DNA from: Halosimplex rubrum
GTDB lineage: Archaea > Halobacteriota > Halobacteria > Halobacteriales > Haloarculaceae
Direction: 5' to 3'
DNA length: 64,000 nt
Assembly: GCF_013415885.1 (NCBI RefSeq)
Contig: NZ_CP058910.1
Span: forward strand, 1,674,001-1,738,000
Part shown: one piece after another, positions 7,736-16,637 of the stretch
Layout of the letters: every line of letters begins with the position of its first letter
Position numbering within the stretch: the stretch's first letter is position 1
Translations under genes and position numbers: made by a program
The notes under the pieces: model-generated
What the model saw: the letters and a program-made list of their open reading frames with translations, nothing else
Told to the model about the DNA's origin: nothing
The model's database searches: none

Positions 7736-8809
7736 GTGAAGGGACTCGTGCTCGCCGGTGGGACGGGGTCGCGGCTCCGGCCGATCACCCACACCGGGCC
7801 CAAACAGCTCATCCCGGTCGCGAACAAGCCGGTCGTCGAGTACGCCATCGAGGACCTCCGCGCCGCCGGCATCGACGAGATCGGCGTCGTCCTCGGGCAC
7901 AAGGGCCGCGAGGCCATCCAGTCGCTGCTCGGCGACGGGAGCGACTACGGCGTCGAGATCACCTACGTCGTCCAGGGCGCTCCCCTGGGACTGGCCCACG
8001 CGGCGGGCTGTGCCCGCGCGTTCGTCGGCGACGACGACTTCGTGATGTACCTCGGCGACAACCTCCTCAACCGCGACATCGGCCGGCTGGTCGAGCGCTT
8101 CGAGGCCGGCGACGGCGACGCGGCCATCGCCCTCCAGCACGTCGACCGGCCCCGCCAGTTCGGGATCGCCGCGGTCGACGACGACGGGACCGTCCGGCGA
8201 CTGGTCGAGAAGCCCGACGACCCGCCGAGCGACCTCGCCCTGGTCGGCATCTACGTGTTCTCCCCGGCCGTCTTCGACGCCATCGCCGACCTCGAACCGT
8301 CCTGGCGGGGGGAGCTGGAGATCACCGACGCGCTCCAGTGGCTGCTCGACGAGGGGCGGGCGGTCGACGCCCACGTCGTCGAGGGCTGGTGGAAAGACAC
8401 CGGCAAGCCCGGCGACGTGCTCGACGCCAACCGGCTCGTCCTCGAGGACATCGACCCGGCGGACGCGGGGCGGATCGCCGACGGCGCGCGGACCCGCGGT
8501 CGGGTCGATCTACGCGACGGCGCCGAAATCGAAGCCAGCGCCGTCGTCCGCGGCCCGGTCTCGATCGGCGAGGGCGCGACCGTCCGCGACGGCGCCTACG
8601 TCGGCCCCTACACCTCGATCGGCCCCGGTTCGACCGTCGCCGAGGCCCACGTCGAGAACAGCGTCCTCATCGGCGCGGTCGACGTCGACGCCGAGGTCAG
8701 GATCGTCGACAGCCTCGTCGGCCGCAACGCGTCGATCGAGAGCGCCGACGGCCACCGCCCCGACGGCCACCGGCTCGTCGTCGGCGAGAACTCCGAGCTG
8801 AAGTTCTGA
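7736..8809 (+). CDS. rmlA: Glucose-1-phosphate thymidylyltransferase (long type)
   Basis: A 357-residue enzyme starting with GTG. The N-terminal Rossmann nucleotidyltransferase domain (1-230) carries LAGGTGSRLRPITHTGPKQL, the nucleotide and Mg site, then YLGDN and VEKP. The C-terminal third is a left-handed beta-helix of hexapeptide repeats (EASAVVRGPVSIGEGATV and following) ending with NSELKF. It makes dTDP-glucose from glucose-1-phosphate and dTTP, the first step of rhamnose synthesis. Archaeal enzymes of this long type can have broader sugar or nucleotide specificity and some also acetylate. It is the middle gene of a run with rmlC upstream and a zinc-ribbon gene starting 2 bases after its stop. 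Confidence 0.92.
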   Translation: MKGLVLAGGTGSRLRPITHTGPKQLIPVANKPVVEYAIEDLRAAGIDEIGVVLGHKGREAIQSLLGDGSDYGVEITYVVQGAPLGLAHAAGCARAFVGDDDFVMYLGDNLLNRDIGRLVERFEAGDGDAAIALQHVDRPRQFGIAAVDDDGTVRRLVEKPDDPPSDLALVGIYVFSPAVFDAIADLEPSWRGELEITDALQWLLDEGRAVDAHVVEGWWKDTGKPGDVLDANRLVLEDIDPADAGRIADGARTRGRVDLRDGAEIEASAVVRGPVSIGEGATVRDGAYVGPYTSIGPGSTVAEAHVENSVLIGAVDVDAEVRIVDSLVGRNASIESADGHRPDGHRLVVGENSELKF

Positions 8810-8811
8810 GC

Positions 8812-8991
8812 ATGAAGATAATCACCCACACCTGCTCCGACTGCGGAACGGTCGTCTCCGCGAACGAACTGGAGGACCGGCGCGTCACGAAGTGTCCCGG
8901 CCTCGACTGCGAGGCGGTCCTCCGCTTCTCGGACCTGCCCGAGCGCGACCGCGAGCACTTCCTCGACAACAGGGAGCGGTATCGGCTCTGA
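8812..8991 (+). CDS. Small zinc-ribbon protein
   Basis: A 59-residue protein starting 2 bases after the rmlA stop, so probably co-transcribed. The Cys pairs CSDC (residues 8-11) and CPGLDC (near residues 29-34) can bind one zinc. The rest is charged and ends in FLDNRERYRL. Such mini zinc fingers are common in haloarchaea and often affect motility, surface or biofilm phenotypes, but no specific target can be inferred beyond linkage to the rhamnose genes. The ATG at 8812 is the only start that keeps the first Cys pair with a compact size. Confidence 0.75.
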   Translation: MKIITHTCSDCGTVVSANELEDRRVTKCPGLDCEAVLRFSDLPERDREHFLDNRERYRL

Positions 8992-9048
8992 ACGCCGGCG
9001 AACGACGCTCTCGGTGGCCGCTTCGGACTCGTCGCTGGGCGTTGTGTC

Positions 9049-9073
9049 CTTGATGGGTCGATACCCCATCAAG
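9049..9073. promoter_or_regulatory. 9-bp perfect inverted repeat
   Basis: CTTGATGGG (9049-9057) and CCCATCAAG (9065-9073) flank a 7-base loop. It sits just upstream of the PIN-like gene start at 9074 and 57 bases after the zinc-ribbon stop, so it may be an operator for the former or a terminator of the rmlC-rmlA-zinc-ribbon unit. Confidence 0.6.
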
Positions 9074-9517
9074 ATGGACGGGATACGGGGGGTTACGTCC
9101 CAACAGGGACAGATCTTTGTCGATCGGTCGTCACCACACGGGTATGAGCGACTCAGGGGGGCGTCCCCAGTCGGTGACCTCGTCCATCGGCCACTGTACG
9201 TGACGACCCACGTCCTGTCGGAGTTCGCTACGCTGGCACTCCGGTACGCTGGCCCCGCCGCCGCGGCGCGAGCCGTCGAACGCGTCCGTGACTCGGGGCT
9301 GTTCACCGTCGTCCACCCCGACCCGACCGCCTTCGACGAGGCCTGCCGAGCGCTGGAGCGCTACGACGACCAGCGGATCACGCTCGTCGACCATCTCACC
9401 GGCGTACTCGCCGACCGACGCGATGTCGCCCGCGTCTTCACCTTCGACAGCGACTTCGGGACGCTCGGATTCACCGCGATCCCGAGCGATACGGACGATG
9501 CGGGCGTCGACGAGTGA
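9074..9517 (+). pseudogene. PIN-domain nuclease-like protein with damaged N-terminal part
   Basis: The last 110 residues are clearly PIN-like: LYVTTHVLSEFATLALR (second acidic residue), ITLVDHLTGVLA (third) and VFTFDSDFGTLGF (fourth). Haloarchaeal relatives start with a VDTS-type strand and a 25-30 residue helix-rich spacer before LYVTTH. Here GQIFVD is followed by an unusual Arg/Gly/Pro-rich segment too short for the normal fold, which suggests a deletion or compensated frameshift in the first quarter. If folded, all four acidic residues could still be present. There is no antitoxin-like AbrB or RHH gene beside it. The start is uncertain; the ATG at 9074 directly follows the inverted repeat. 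Confidence 0.55.
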
Positions 9518-9542
9518 CGCCGCGGGCAGTCCACACTGACCG

Positions 9543-10451
9543 TCAGTGTTCGTCGACACTCGCCGCGAGCGCCCCGTCGATCGCCGCCAGATCCTCCGCG
9601 AGCGTCGGCTGGTCCCGACCCAGCGTCGCTTCGACCCTCGACACGTCGAGGCAGGTGTCCCGCGGCCGCGCGGCCTCGCGGTCCGCGTCCCCCATCGAGC
9701 CCGCGTCGACGAGCCCCGGATCGACGCCCAGCCGCTCGGCTATCAGGGCGCCGAACTCGCGGGGGGTCACGCAGGAGCGCGCGGCGACGTGGTAGGTCCC
9801 GCGGGCCTCGGCGGCGGCCAGGCCGAGGAGCGTCGCGGCGGCCTGGCCCGCGCGGGTCGGCGTGACGCGCTGGTCGGTGAACAGCGGGACCGCGGTGCCG
9901 GCGGCCAGTTCGTCGCGGACCCACGCGGGAAATCCGGTGAGTTCTCCCGAAAAGCCGTGGGTGCCGTAGACGAAGGAGAGTCGGGCGACGAGCGTCTCGC
10001 CCCCGGCGTCGCGGACCGCGCGCTCGCCGGCGAGCTTCGACTCGCCGTATTCCTGGAGGGGGTTCGGCTCGGCCGACTCGTCGTAGGGCTCGCTCGCCCG
10101 GCCGTCGAAGACGTAGTCCGTCGAGACGTGGACGAAGGGGACGCCGCGCTCGGCGCAGGCGCCGGCGAGAGAACCGGGGGCGCGGCCGTTGACGGCACGG
10201 GCCCGCTCGGGGTCGCGCTCGCAGCCGTCGACGTCGACCGTCGCGGTGCAGTTGACGACCAGTTCGGGGGCGGCGTCGTCGAGGACGGCGGCCGCGCGGT
10301 CGGCGTCGCGGACGTCGAACTCGTCGCAGTGGACCGGTGGGTCCGCCGGGTCCGAGCGGACGGTGCCGCGGACCGTCCAGCCGCGGTCGCGGGCGGCGGC
10401 GACGACGTTGCTCCCGAGGCGACCGTCGGCGCCGAGGACGAGCGTGCGCAC
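9543..10451 (-). CDS. rmlD: dTDP-4-dehydrorhamnose reductase
   Basis: A 302-residue extended SDR enzyme that reduces dTDP-4-keto-rhamnose to dTDP-L-rhamnose. The GTG start at 10451 places the NAD(P) motif LGADGRLGSN at residues 6-15. The catalytic STDY lies near 110-113 and YGESK (Y135, K139) forms the SDR active site. The C-terminal half carries the substrate-binding LFTDQRVTPTRAG stretch. It is transcribed away from rmlB, sharing an AT-rich promoter island (about 10471-10482). Longer in-frame readings upstream cross rmlB on the opposite strand and are not real coding sequence. Confidence 0.9.
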   Translation of the reverse strand: MRTLVLGADGRLGSNVVAAARDRGWTVRGTVRSDPADPPVHCDEFDVRDADRAAAVLDDAAPELVVNCTATVDVDGCERDPERARAVNGRAPGSLAGACAERGVPFVHVSTDYVFDGRASEPYDESAEPNPLQEYGESKLAGERAVRDAGGETLVARLSFVYGTHGFSGELTGFPAWVRDELAAGTAVPLFTDQRVTPTRAGQAAATLLGLAAAEARGTYHVAARSCVTPREFGALIAERLGVDPGLVDAGSMGDADREAARPRDTCLDVSRVEATLGRDQPTLAEDLAAIDGALAASVDEH

Positions 10452-10470
10452 GTCGTCCGGTAGGGGGTCG

Positions 10471-10482
10471 ATAAACAAATAC
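10471..10482. promoter_or_regulatory. Shared TATA-like island between rmlD and rmlB
   Basis: ATAAACAAATAC is the only AT-rich run in the 54-base gap between the two starts. It is about 25 bases from the rmlD start on one side and 30 from the rmlB start on the other, so a single island could serve both divergent promoters. Confidence 0.5.
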
Positions 10483-10505
10483 GTCGGCGCTGACCCTGCA
10501 GGCAG

Positions 10506-11432
10506 ATGCGAACGCTCGTCACCGGTGGCGCCGGCTTCATCGGCTCGAACTACGTCCGTCACCGCCTCGCCCGGACCGGCGACGAGGTGGTGACGCTCGA
10601 CGCGCTGACCTACGCGGGGTCGGCCGACAACCTCGCGGGCGTCCGCGACCACGACCGCCACGAGTTCGTCGAGGGCGACGTGCGCGACGAGGGCCTCGTG
10701 ACCGACCTCGTGGCCGACGCCGACGCGGTCGTCCACTTCGCGGCCGAATCGCACGTCGACCGGTCCATCGACGGCGCGGCGCCGTTCGTCTCGACGAACG
10801 TCGACGGGACGCGCGCTCTGCTGGACGCCGCCCGCGCGACCGACCTCGACCGGTTCCTCCAGGTGTCGACCGACGAGGTGTACGGCGAGACCGTCGACGG
10901 CCGGTTCGCGGAGACGGACCCGCTCGACCCGCGCAACCCCTACGCGGCGACCAAGGCCGGCGCCGACCACCTCGCGCTGAGCTACCGGGCCACCCACGGC
11001 GTGCCGGTCGTCGTCACCCGCTCGTCGAACGTCTTCGGGCCGCGCCAGCACCCCGAGAAGCTGATCCCGAAGTTCCTCACGCGCGCCGCTCGCGGGGAGC
11101 CGCTCCCGCTGTACGGCGACGGCTCGAACGTCCGCGAGTGGACCTACGTGACCGACAACTGCCGGGCGCTCGACCGCGCGCTGGCCGACGGCGAGCCCGG
11201 CGAGGTGTACAACGTCGCCAGCGGCGAGGAGCGCACGAACCTCGAGGTCACCGAGGCGGTCCTCGACGCCGTGGGCGCCTCGCGGGACCTGATCGAGTTC
11301 GTCGACGACCGGCCGGGTCACGACCAGCGCTACGCGCTGGAGACGGGGAAGATCCGGGGGCTCGGCTGGGAACCGGAGTACGACTTCGAAGCGGGCCTCG
11401 AACGCACGACCGAGTTCTACCTCGATGAGTGA
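10506..11432 (+). CDS. rmlB: dTDP-glucose 4,6-dehydratase
   Basis: A 308-residue extended SDR. The NAD-binding GGAGFIGSNYVRH is at residues 7-19, the TDE catalytic triplet (T122, D123, E124) lies in VSTDEVYGE, and the YAATK motif (Y146, K150) is intact. These are the hallmark residues of RmlB, which converts dTDP-glucose to dTDP-4-keto-6-deoxyglucose. The substrate-binding SSNVFGPRQHPEKLIP follows. It comes before the glycosyltransferase, methyltransferase and flippase genes on the same strand, placing rhamnose in a surface glycan assembly region. Confidence 0.93.
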   Translation: MRTLVTGGAGFIGSNYVRHRLARTGDEVVTLDALTYAGSADNLAGVRDHDRHEFVEGDVRDEGLVTDLVADADAVVHFAAESHVDRSIDGAAPFVSTNVDGTRALLDAARATDLDRFLQVSTDEVYGETVDGRFAETDPLDPRNPYAATKAGADHLALSYRATHGVPVVVTRSSNVFGPRQHPEKLIPKFLTRAARGEPLPLYGDGSNVREWTYVTDNCRALDRALADGEPGEVYNVASGEERTNLEVTEAVLDAVGASRDLIEFVDDRPGHDQRYALETGKIRGLGWEPEYDFEAGLERTTEFYLDE

Positions 11433-11582
11433 GCGCCGCCGCACCGGCCGCTCGCCGAGTCGCCCGCCCCGGAGCGAGCCGGGTAACCGGGACTTACCGT
11501 CGAAACGGGCGGTCGACCGGCGGACTGCGAGCCCGGCGAGCCGACCGAACGGCCGGTTCCGGCGGGGCCGGCGCGGGGTGGC

Positions 11583-13415
11583 ATGCGGCCGATAGCGGGC
11601 GGGCTGGTCGGGCGGGCGCGGCGCTGTCTCCGCGCGGACTTCGAGTCGGACCCGTACCTGCCGTACATCCTCGGGTTGGCGGCGCTGCTGTCCGGATTCT
11701 GGTTCTGGCATCGGGTCCCGAACTTCGCGACGCGGGACGAGCGCTGGCGGCTGGTCGACCCGATGTCGTTCGTCGGGACGGTCGCGGCCGACCCGAGTAT
11801 CGAATCCGCTCTCGACGGCCTGAGCGAGGGCCGGACGTTCGGCGCGACGTTCTACCTGTTCGGGCTGGCGCTGGTGCCGGTGTTCGTCGCCGCCTTCCTC
11901 ACCGGGCGGATCGAGGCGTTCGTCGCCATGCCCGAGCACGCGTCGGTCGACCTGTGGGCCCACTGGCAGCGCACGCCGCGGTGGATCTGGACCTGGAGCA
12001 TCGTCCTCGGGCGCCTCGTCGTCGTCGCGCTCGCGGTCGGCTGTGTCTACGTCACCTACCGGATCGGGACGACGATGCGCGACCGGGCGACCGGGCGGCT
12101 GGCCGCCCTGCTGTGCTCGCTGACGTGGGGGGTCCTGGTGCTCGCCCACGAGGTCGGCGAGGACGTGCCGGCGCTGTTTTTCGTCCTGCTGGTCGTCTAC
12201 TGGTCGCTGCGCTACGCCGAGACGGGCGACGCCGGACTCTTCCTCGCGGCGTGTCTCGCCGGCGGCGTCGCCATCGCGCTGAAGCTCACGACGGCGGTCG
12301 TCGTCGCTCTGATCGCCGTCGCCTTCCTGTTGCGGGTCGGCAACGCCGGCGACGACTGGCGGGCGGCGCTGGTCCGCCCCCGGATGCTCGCGGCGGGCGC
12401 CGCGCTCGGCGCCGCGGCCATCTTCGTCGGCTTCCCGACCGTGATCGCCGACGGGCTGGACCCGCTGGTCGCCCGCATCCAGCGGGGCGCGAGCGGCAAG
12501 ACCGACCCGCACGGCTGGCGGGTCGAGCCGACGTGGTGGTGGTTCCTGCGGAGCTATCTCGGCGGGCTGGGGCTCCCGCTGTTCGTCGCCTCGGTCGGCG
12601 CGCTCGCGGCGAGTCTCCCGCGGCTGTTCGACCGCTCGACCGAGGCCGACGCCGTCGCGCTGGCGCTGGTCGGCCTCGCCGCGTACGGCCGGCTCTACAG
12701 CAACTGGGCGTACGTCCGCGTCCACCACCTCCTGCCGACGTTCCCGCTGCTGGCGGTGCTGGTCGCCGCGGCGCTGGTGCGCCTGCGCGAGTCGCGGCCG
12801 GGGCTCGCCCGCCCGCTGATCGCCGTCCTGCTGGTGACGAGCGGGCTGTACGCGGGCGCGGGCGTCCTCGGCTACGCCGCCCAGCCGCGCGACGGGGCGA
12901 CCGACTGGCTGCGGGCCGAAGCCGGCGCGAACGCCACCGTCGAGACGTACCCGAACGACCCGCAGGAGACCGCCGTCCCGCACGACGTGACCGTCTACCG
13001 CCCGTCCAACCGGAACGCCACGCCCGGCGGCGCGAACCCAGGCGGCGGCCCGTGGCTGCTCGGGCTGGAGACCCGCTGTCCCGACTACGTGCAGTTGCAC
13101 TACTACGAGAGCGTGCTCGTGCTGGCGCCCGACGACTGGAGCGAGCGGGCCCGCCGCCTGGGGGGCGAGCGCCGCCGGCAGTACGTCCGTGACCTGCTCG
13201 CCGAGGACACCTACCCCTACCGCGTCGCGGCGACGTTCGGCTCCCGGCCGGCCTTCCTCGACGGCCGGTCGCGGTCGGCCGGACTCCCCGAACTCGTCGA
13301 AGTCGGGCTCGTCCCGCGGACGCTCCAGTACGGCGACCCCCAGGACATGGGGGTTGACCAGTACACCGTGATCCTCGAACGCAACGGCCGATGCACGCCC
13401 TCGGAGGCGTCATGA
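11583..13415 (+). CDS. Membrane glycosyltransferase of the PMT/GT39-like type
   Basis: A 610-residue polytopic membrane protein. After a first helix (about 28-45) an acidic DER motif appears early (NFATRDERWRLVDP), as in lipid-carrier-dependent glycosyltransferases where an Asp/Glu in the first outer loop is catalytic. About ten helices run to residue 445 (VHHLLPTFPLLAVLVAAALV), followed by a soluble domain of about 160 residues facing outward. These enzymes move sugars from polyprenyl phosphates to proteins or lipids outside the membrane. Position after rmlB suggests rhamnose or a derived sugar as donor, but that is inferred from context only. Confidence 0.8.
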   Translation: MRPIAGGLVGRARRCLRADFESDPYLPYILGLAALLSGFWFWHRVPNFATRDERWRLVDPMSFVGTVAADPSIESALDGLSEGRTFGATFYLFGLALVPVFVAAFLTGRIEAFVAMPEHASVDLWAHWQRTPRWIWTWSIVLGRLVVVALAVGCVYVTYRIGTTMRDRATGRLAALLCSLTWGVLVLAHEVGEDVPALFFVLLVVYWSLRYAETGDAGLFLAACLAGGVAIALKLTTAVVVALIAVAFLLRVGNAGDDWRAALVRPRMLAAGAALGAAAIFVGFPTVIADGLDPLVARIQRGASGKTDPHGWRVEPTWWWFLRSYLGGLGLPLFVASVGALAASLPRLFDRSTEADAVALALVGLAAYGRLYSNWAYVRVHHLLPTFPLLAVLVAAALVRLRESRPGLARPLIAVLLVTSGLYAGAGVLGYAAQPRDGATDWLRAEAGANATVETYPNDPQETAVPHDVTVYRPSNRNATPGGANPGGGPWLLGLETRCPDYVQLHYYESVLVLAPDDWSERARRLGGERRRQYVRDLLAEDTYPYRVAATFGSRPAFLDGRSRSAGLPELVEVGLVPRTLQYGDPQDMGVDQYTVILERNGRCTPSEAS

Positions 13416-13711
13416 CCCGACCGCGGCGGGGTCAGGTGACCCCGACCCTCCGCCGCCCGCCGCGGCGAGCCGGTGGCGGCGGACCGCGATCGAGAGGTCG
13501 GCCGATATCGACGCGTTCGACGCCTTTCGTGGCGGGCTTGTGTGTGCAAGATGATTCGTTATGCTCGTACCGGTCGACCGTTCGGGTGAGTGCTCCGTAT
13601 GTCACCGCTCGTCTCCCGCCGGGACGGGTCCGGCACGGCATCGAATCGGGCAGTCGCATGCCACTGGGGCCGCCCCGACGGGCGGTCGACGTGCGGGAGG
13701 GAGTGGTTTGG

Positions 13712-14704
13712 ATGACCGGCGACACGTCGAGCGGTTCGGAGCGGCGAGCGGGGGGCGAGCGGGTCCGCGAGCGCGGCGACGACCCGCGAGCGAGCGCGGA
13801 CGCCGAGTCGCGGCCCGCCTTCTCGCTGGTCTTTCTGACCTGGAACCCGGGCGACGCCATCGTGGCGGCGATCGACTCGGTCTGCCGGCAGGACTTCGAG
13901 GACTACGAGGTCGTCGTCGTCGACAACGGCAGCGACGACGGCACGCCCGAGCGGGTCCGGGGGGCGTACCCGGACGAGCCGGTCCGCGTCTTCGAGAACG
14001 ACCGCAACCGCGGGTTCAGCCGCGGGATCAACCGCGGTATCCGCGAGAGCCGCGGGCGGTACGTCTGCACGTACAACCACGACACGCAGTTCCCCGTGGA
14101 CTACCTGTCGACGCTGGCCGACCGGGTGACGCCGGAGGCGGTGTGGACCACCGCGCGGCGCAACTACCGCGTCGACCCGCGGGGGACCTACGTGCGCCTG
14201 CTCTCGCGGTACCGGTTCACGGTGCCCTACGTCGTCGACTCGCTGTCGGGGACGGCGGCGGTGAACTACGTCCCCGGCGACGGGACGGTCGTGCCGCGGC
14301 GGATCTACCGCGAGGAACTCGACGGGGAGGTGTTCGACCCGTCGATGCCGACCCGCGGCGAGGACGTGGACCTCTCGCTGCGGCTGGCCGACAGCGGCGT
14401 CCCGATGCGGGCGGTGCTCGACACCCACTCGATCCACCCGGACAAGGGCGACATCTACGCCCCGTCGGTCGCGAACTTCGCCGCGCTGGTCCGGACGATC
14501 GGCGCCCGGATGGCGGCCCACAGCAACAACTCCGTCCCGCGCGCGACGGTCGCCCTGGCGGCCGCGAGCCTCGTCACCCAGCCGCTGAACGTCTACTTCG
14601 CCGCCTACCCCCGCTCGGCGGAGGCGTTCGTCGAGGCGACCACGGTTCGGCGCCGCGAGGACCGACCGACGCCGGCCGACCCGACGTTCACGGAGGCGCG
14701 CTGA
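13712..14704 (+). CDS. Family-2 glycosyltransferase
   Basis: A 330-residue cytosolic GT2 enzyme. The start at 13712 (MTGDTSSG) is preferred because the longer frame upstream is Arg/Pro-rich. After a charged 35-residue leader come FSLVFLTWNPGDAIVAAIDS, VVVDNGSDDGTPERV (nucleotide site), NRGFSRGINRGIRESRG and the metal-site region YNHDTQ in place of a canonical D-x-D. A later GEDVDLSLRLAD supplies the ED catalytic-base motif. Relatives include rhamnosyl- and N-acetylglucosaminyl-transferases. Its stop overlaps the next start by one base, so it is translationally coupled to the methyltransferase. The preceding 296 bases hold no gene. Confidence 0.82.
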   Translation: MTGDTSSGSERRAGGERVRERGDDPRASADAESRPAFSLVFLTWNPGDAIVAAIDSVCRQDFEDYEVVVVDNGSDDGTPERVRGAYPDEPVRVFENDRNRGFSRGINRGIRESRGRYVCTYNHDTQFPVDYLSTLADRVTPEAVWTTARRNYRVDPRGTYVRLLSRYRFTVPYVVDSLSGTAAVNYVPGDGTVVPRRIYREELDGEVFDPSMPTRGEDVDLSLRLADSGVPMRAVLDTHSIHPDKGDIYAPSVANFAALVRTIGARMAAHSNNSVPRATVALAAASLVTQPLNVYFAAYPRSAEAFVEATTVRRREDRPTPADPTFTEAR

Positions 14705-15537
14705 TGGACTCCGACGACACCGCCGGATTCCTGCCGTTGTCGCTCGCGCCCGGGAGCGCGGTCGATCGCGGCGACCTCCTGCGGCGCTCGCTCCGGGCGA
14801 GCGGCGCGCTCGAACTGGTCCACGAGGGGGTCGACCGGTACAACCGGATCGCGGGTTCGGAGGGGTACGAGCCGCCGACGGACCTGCCGGAACTGCGGGC
14901 GGTCCAGCGACGCGCCCGCCGGAACACCGACACCAGCGACCACCTCGAACGGCTGTTCGTCGAGGCGCTGGCGGCCGACCCCGACACCGTCGTCGAACTC
15001 GGGGTGCGGGGCGGCGAGTCGACGTTCGTCTTCGAGCGGGTCGCCCGCCTGACGGGCGCGGACCTGGTCAGCGTCGACGTCGAGGGGACGACCTACGACA
15101 CCGACTACGAGCGCTGGGAGTTCGTGCGGTCCGACGACGTCGCGTTCGCCGAGGCGTTCGAGGAGTGGTGTGCGGGCCGCGAGGTCGACCCGGCCGTCGA
15201 CGTGCTGTTCGTCGACACGAGCCACGAGTTCGAACACACCGTCGCGGAGATCGACGCCTGGTTCCCCCACCTCGCCGACGACGCGGTCGTCCTGTTCCAC
15301 GACACGAACATGCGGCGGGTCTACCGCCGCGAGGACGGCACGGTCGGGCTCTCCCGGCGCGCCGACCGCGGCGTGATCCGGGCGCTGGAGGAGCACTTCG
15401 AGTGCTCGCTCGACGAGACCGAATCGTTCGCGACGGTCCGCGACGGGTTCGTCCTCGAACAGCGGCCGTCCTGCAGCGGGCTGGCCGTCCTGAAGAGGCT
15501 CGGCTTCGACCCCGCGGCGGACGGAGGCGAGCGGTGA
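14704..15537 (+). CDS. Class I SAM-dependent methyltransferase
   Basis: A 277-residue protein whose ATG overlaps the upstream stop. The SAM-binding motif VVELGVRGGESTFVF lies near residue 97, followed by DLVSVDVEG (acidic loop at the end of strand 2) and VDVLFVDTSHEFEHTVAEID, then DDAVVLFHDTN. This arrangement is typical of Methyltransf_24/CmcI-like enzymes that methylate sugars or small molecules. Placed between a GT2 and a flippase-like gene, it probably methylates a glycan sugar, for example O-methyl rhamnose or a hexuronate. The acceptor cannot be read from sequence. Confidence 0.8.
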   Translation: MDSDDTAGFLPLSLAPGSAVDRGDLLRRSLRASGALELVHEGVDRYNRIAGSEGYEPPTDLPELRAVQRRARRNTDTSDHLERLFVEALAADPDTVVELGVRGGESTFVFERVARLTGADLVSVDVEGTTYDTDYERWEFVRSDDVAFAEAFEEWCAGREVDPAVDVLFVDTSHEFEHTVAEIDAWFPHLADDAVVLFHDTNMRRVYRREDGTVGLSRRADRGVIRALEEHFECSLDETESFATVRDGFVLEQRPSCSGLAVLKRLGFDPAADGGER

Positions 15538-16583
15538 CGGCCGACTCGCGGTATCGAGCCCGGGCCGTCACCGGCGCGCAGTACCTCCTCGGCGCGCTCG
15601 CGCTGGCGTGGGTGGTCACACAGGTCGACTGGGCGCGCGCGCTCGCGCTGGTAGGGGGCGTCTCGCTCGGGACGGCGGCGGCGCTGGTCGCGGTGAGCAC
15701 CGTCGGGCTGGCCACGTCGCTGTACATGTGGCAGGTGTTGCTCGACCGGGTCGAGCCGACCGGCTACCGCGACGCGGCGGGGACGGGACTGGTCGTGCTG
15801 TTCGTCAACCAGCTGTTGCCCTCGCGGCTGTCGGGACGTGCGGTCGCACCGTTCGTCGTCCGCGAGCGCACGGGGATGGGTTACGCCGACGCCGTCGCGG
15901 TCTCGGGCGTCCACACCGGGCTCTACGCGGTGCTGTACGGCGCCACGGCGCTCGTCGGCGTCGCCCTCGCGTTCGGGCGGGTGCCGTCGGCGCTGGCGCT
16001 CGTCCTCCTGCTCTCGACGGGGCTGTACGTCGCCGCCGGCGGGCTGGTGTTGCTCGCCGGCGCGCACATGCGGAGCGTCGACCGCGTCGCCGGCCTGCTC
16101 GCGGGCGCGGGGCGGCGCGTCCCGGTCGTCGGCGACCGCCTCGCGGCGCTGTCGGGGTCGCTCCCGGCGTTCACCGAGTCGTCGTCGGCGACGTTCCGCG
16201 ACCTGCTCGGCGCGCCGGCGGCGCTGGGCCCCTACGCGGTCGGGTTCGTCGTGACGGTGCTCGCGGTACCCGGCCTGCGCGTCTGGCTGCTGTTCCGGAG
16301 CCTCGGCGTCGGGTTCGAGCCGCTGGTGGCGCTGCCGCTGTACCTCGTCGCGGCCTACAGCGTGACGCTGTTGCCGCTGACGCCCGGGAGCGTCGGCGTC
16401 ACCGAGGCGACCGCGACGGCGGTGTTCACCGCGCTGGGGGCGCCGGCCGCGGCCGTCGTCCCGGTGGTGTTCCTCGACCGCCTCCTCGGCTCGTACCTCC
16501 CGGCGCTCGTCGGCTGGTACCCCTCGCTCCGGGTCGACTTCGGCGACCTCGCCGCGGGGCCGTCCGCGGGGACCGGCGACTGA
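15534..16583 (+). CDS. Flippase-like membrane protein (UPF0104/LPG synthase TM family)
   Basis: A 349-residue protein with eight or so helices whose GTG start overlaps the methyltransferase stop by 4 bases. It carries the family signatures NQLLPSRLSGRAVAPFVVRE (residues about 86-105) and TPGSVGVTEATATAVF near residue 290. The family covers lysylphosphatidylglycerol synthase membrane domains and AglD/AglR-like proteins implicated in moving glycan-charged dolichol. As last gene of a coupled GT2-methyltransferase-flippase unit, it is a candidate lipid-linked sugar translocase. Two further paralogs lie in tandem at 49374 and 51070. Confidence 0.8.
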   Translation: MTADSRYRARAVTGAQYLLGALALAWVVTQVDWARALALVGGVSLGTAAALVAVSTVGLATSLYMWQVLLDRVEPTGYRDAAGTGLVVLFVNQLLPSRLSGRAVAPFVVRERTGMGYADAVAVSGVHTGLYAVLYGATALVGVALAFGRVPSALALVLLLSTGLYVAAGGLVLLAGAHMRSVDRVAGLLAGAGRRVPVVGDRLAALSGSLPAFTESSSATFRDLLGAPAALGPYAVGFVVTVLAVPGLRVWLLFRSLGVGFEPLVALPLYLVAAYSVTLLPLTPGSVGVTEATATAVFTALGAPAAAVVPVVFLDRLLGSYLPALVGWYPSLRVDFGDLAAGPSAGTGD

Positions 16584-16637
16584 GTCGCCGCCTCCCCGCG
16601 GCGGTCGACCTTTGCCGGTGGCGACCCATCGACCGGT

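Noticed and set aside
9543-13100. One 1185-codon reverse frame spanning rmlD, rmlB and the membrane glycosyltransferase
   Set aside because: Only the last 302 codons read as RmlD. The rest is Arg/Pro/Gly-rich antisense of rmlB and the glycosyltransferase with no family match.
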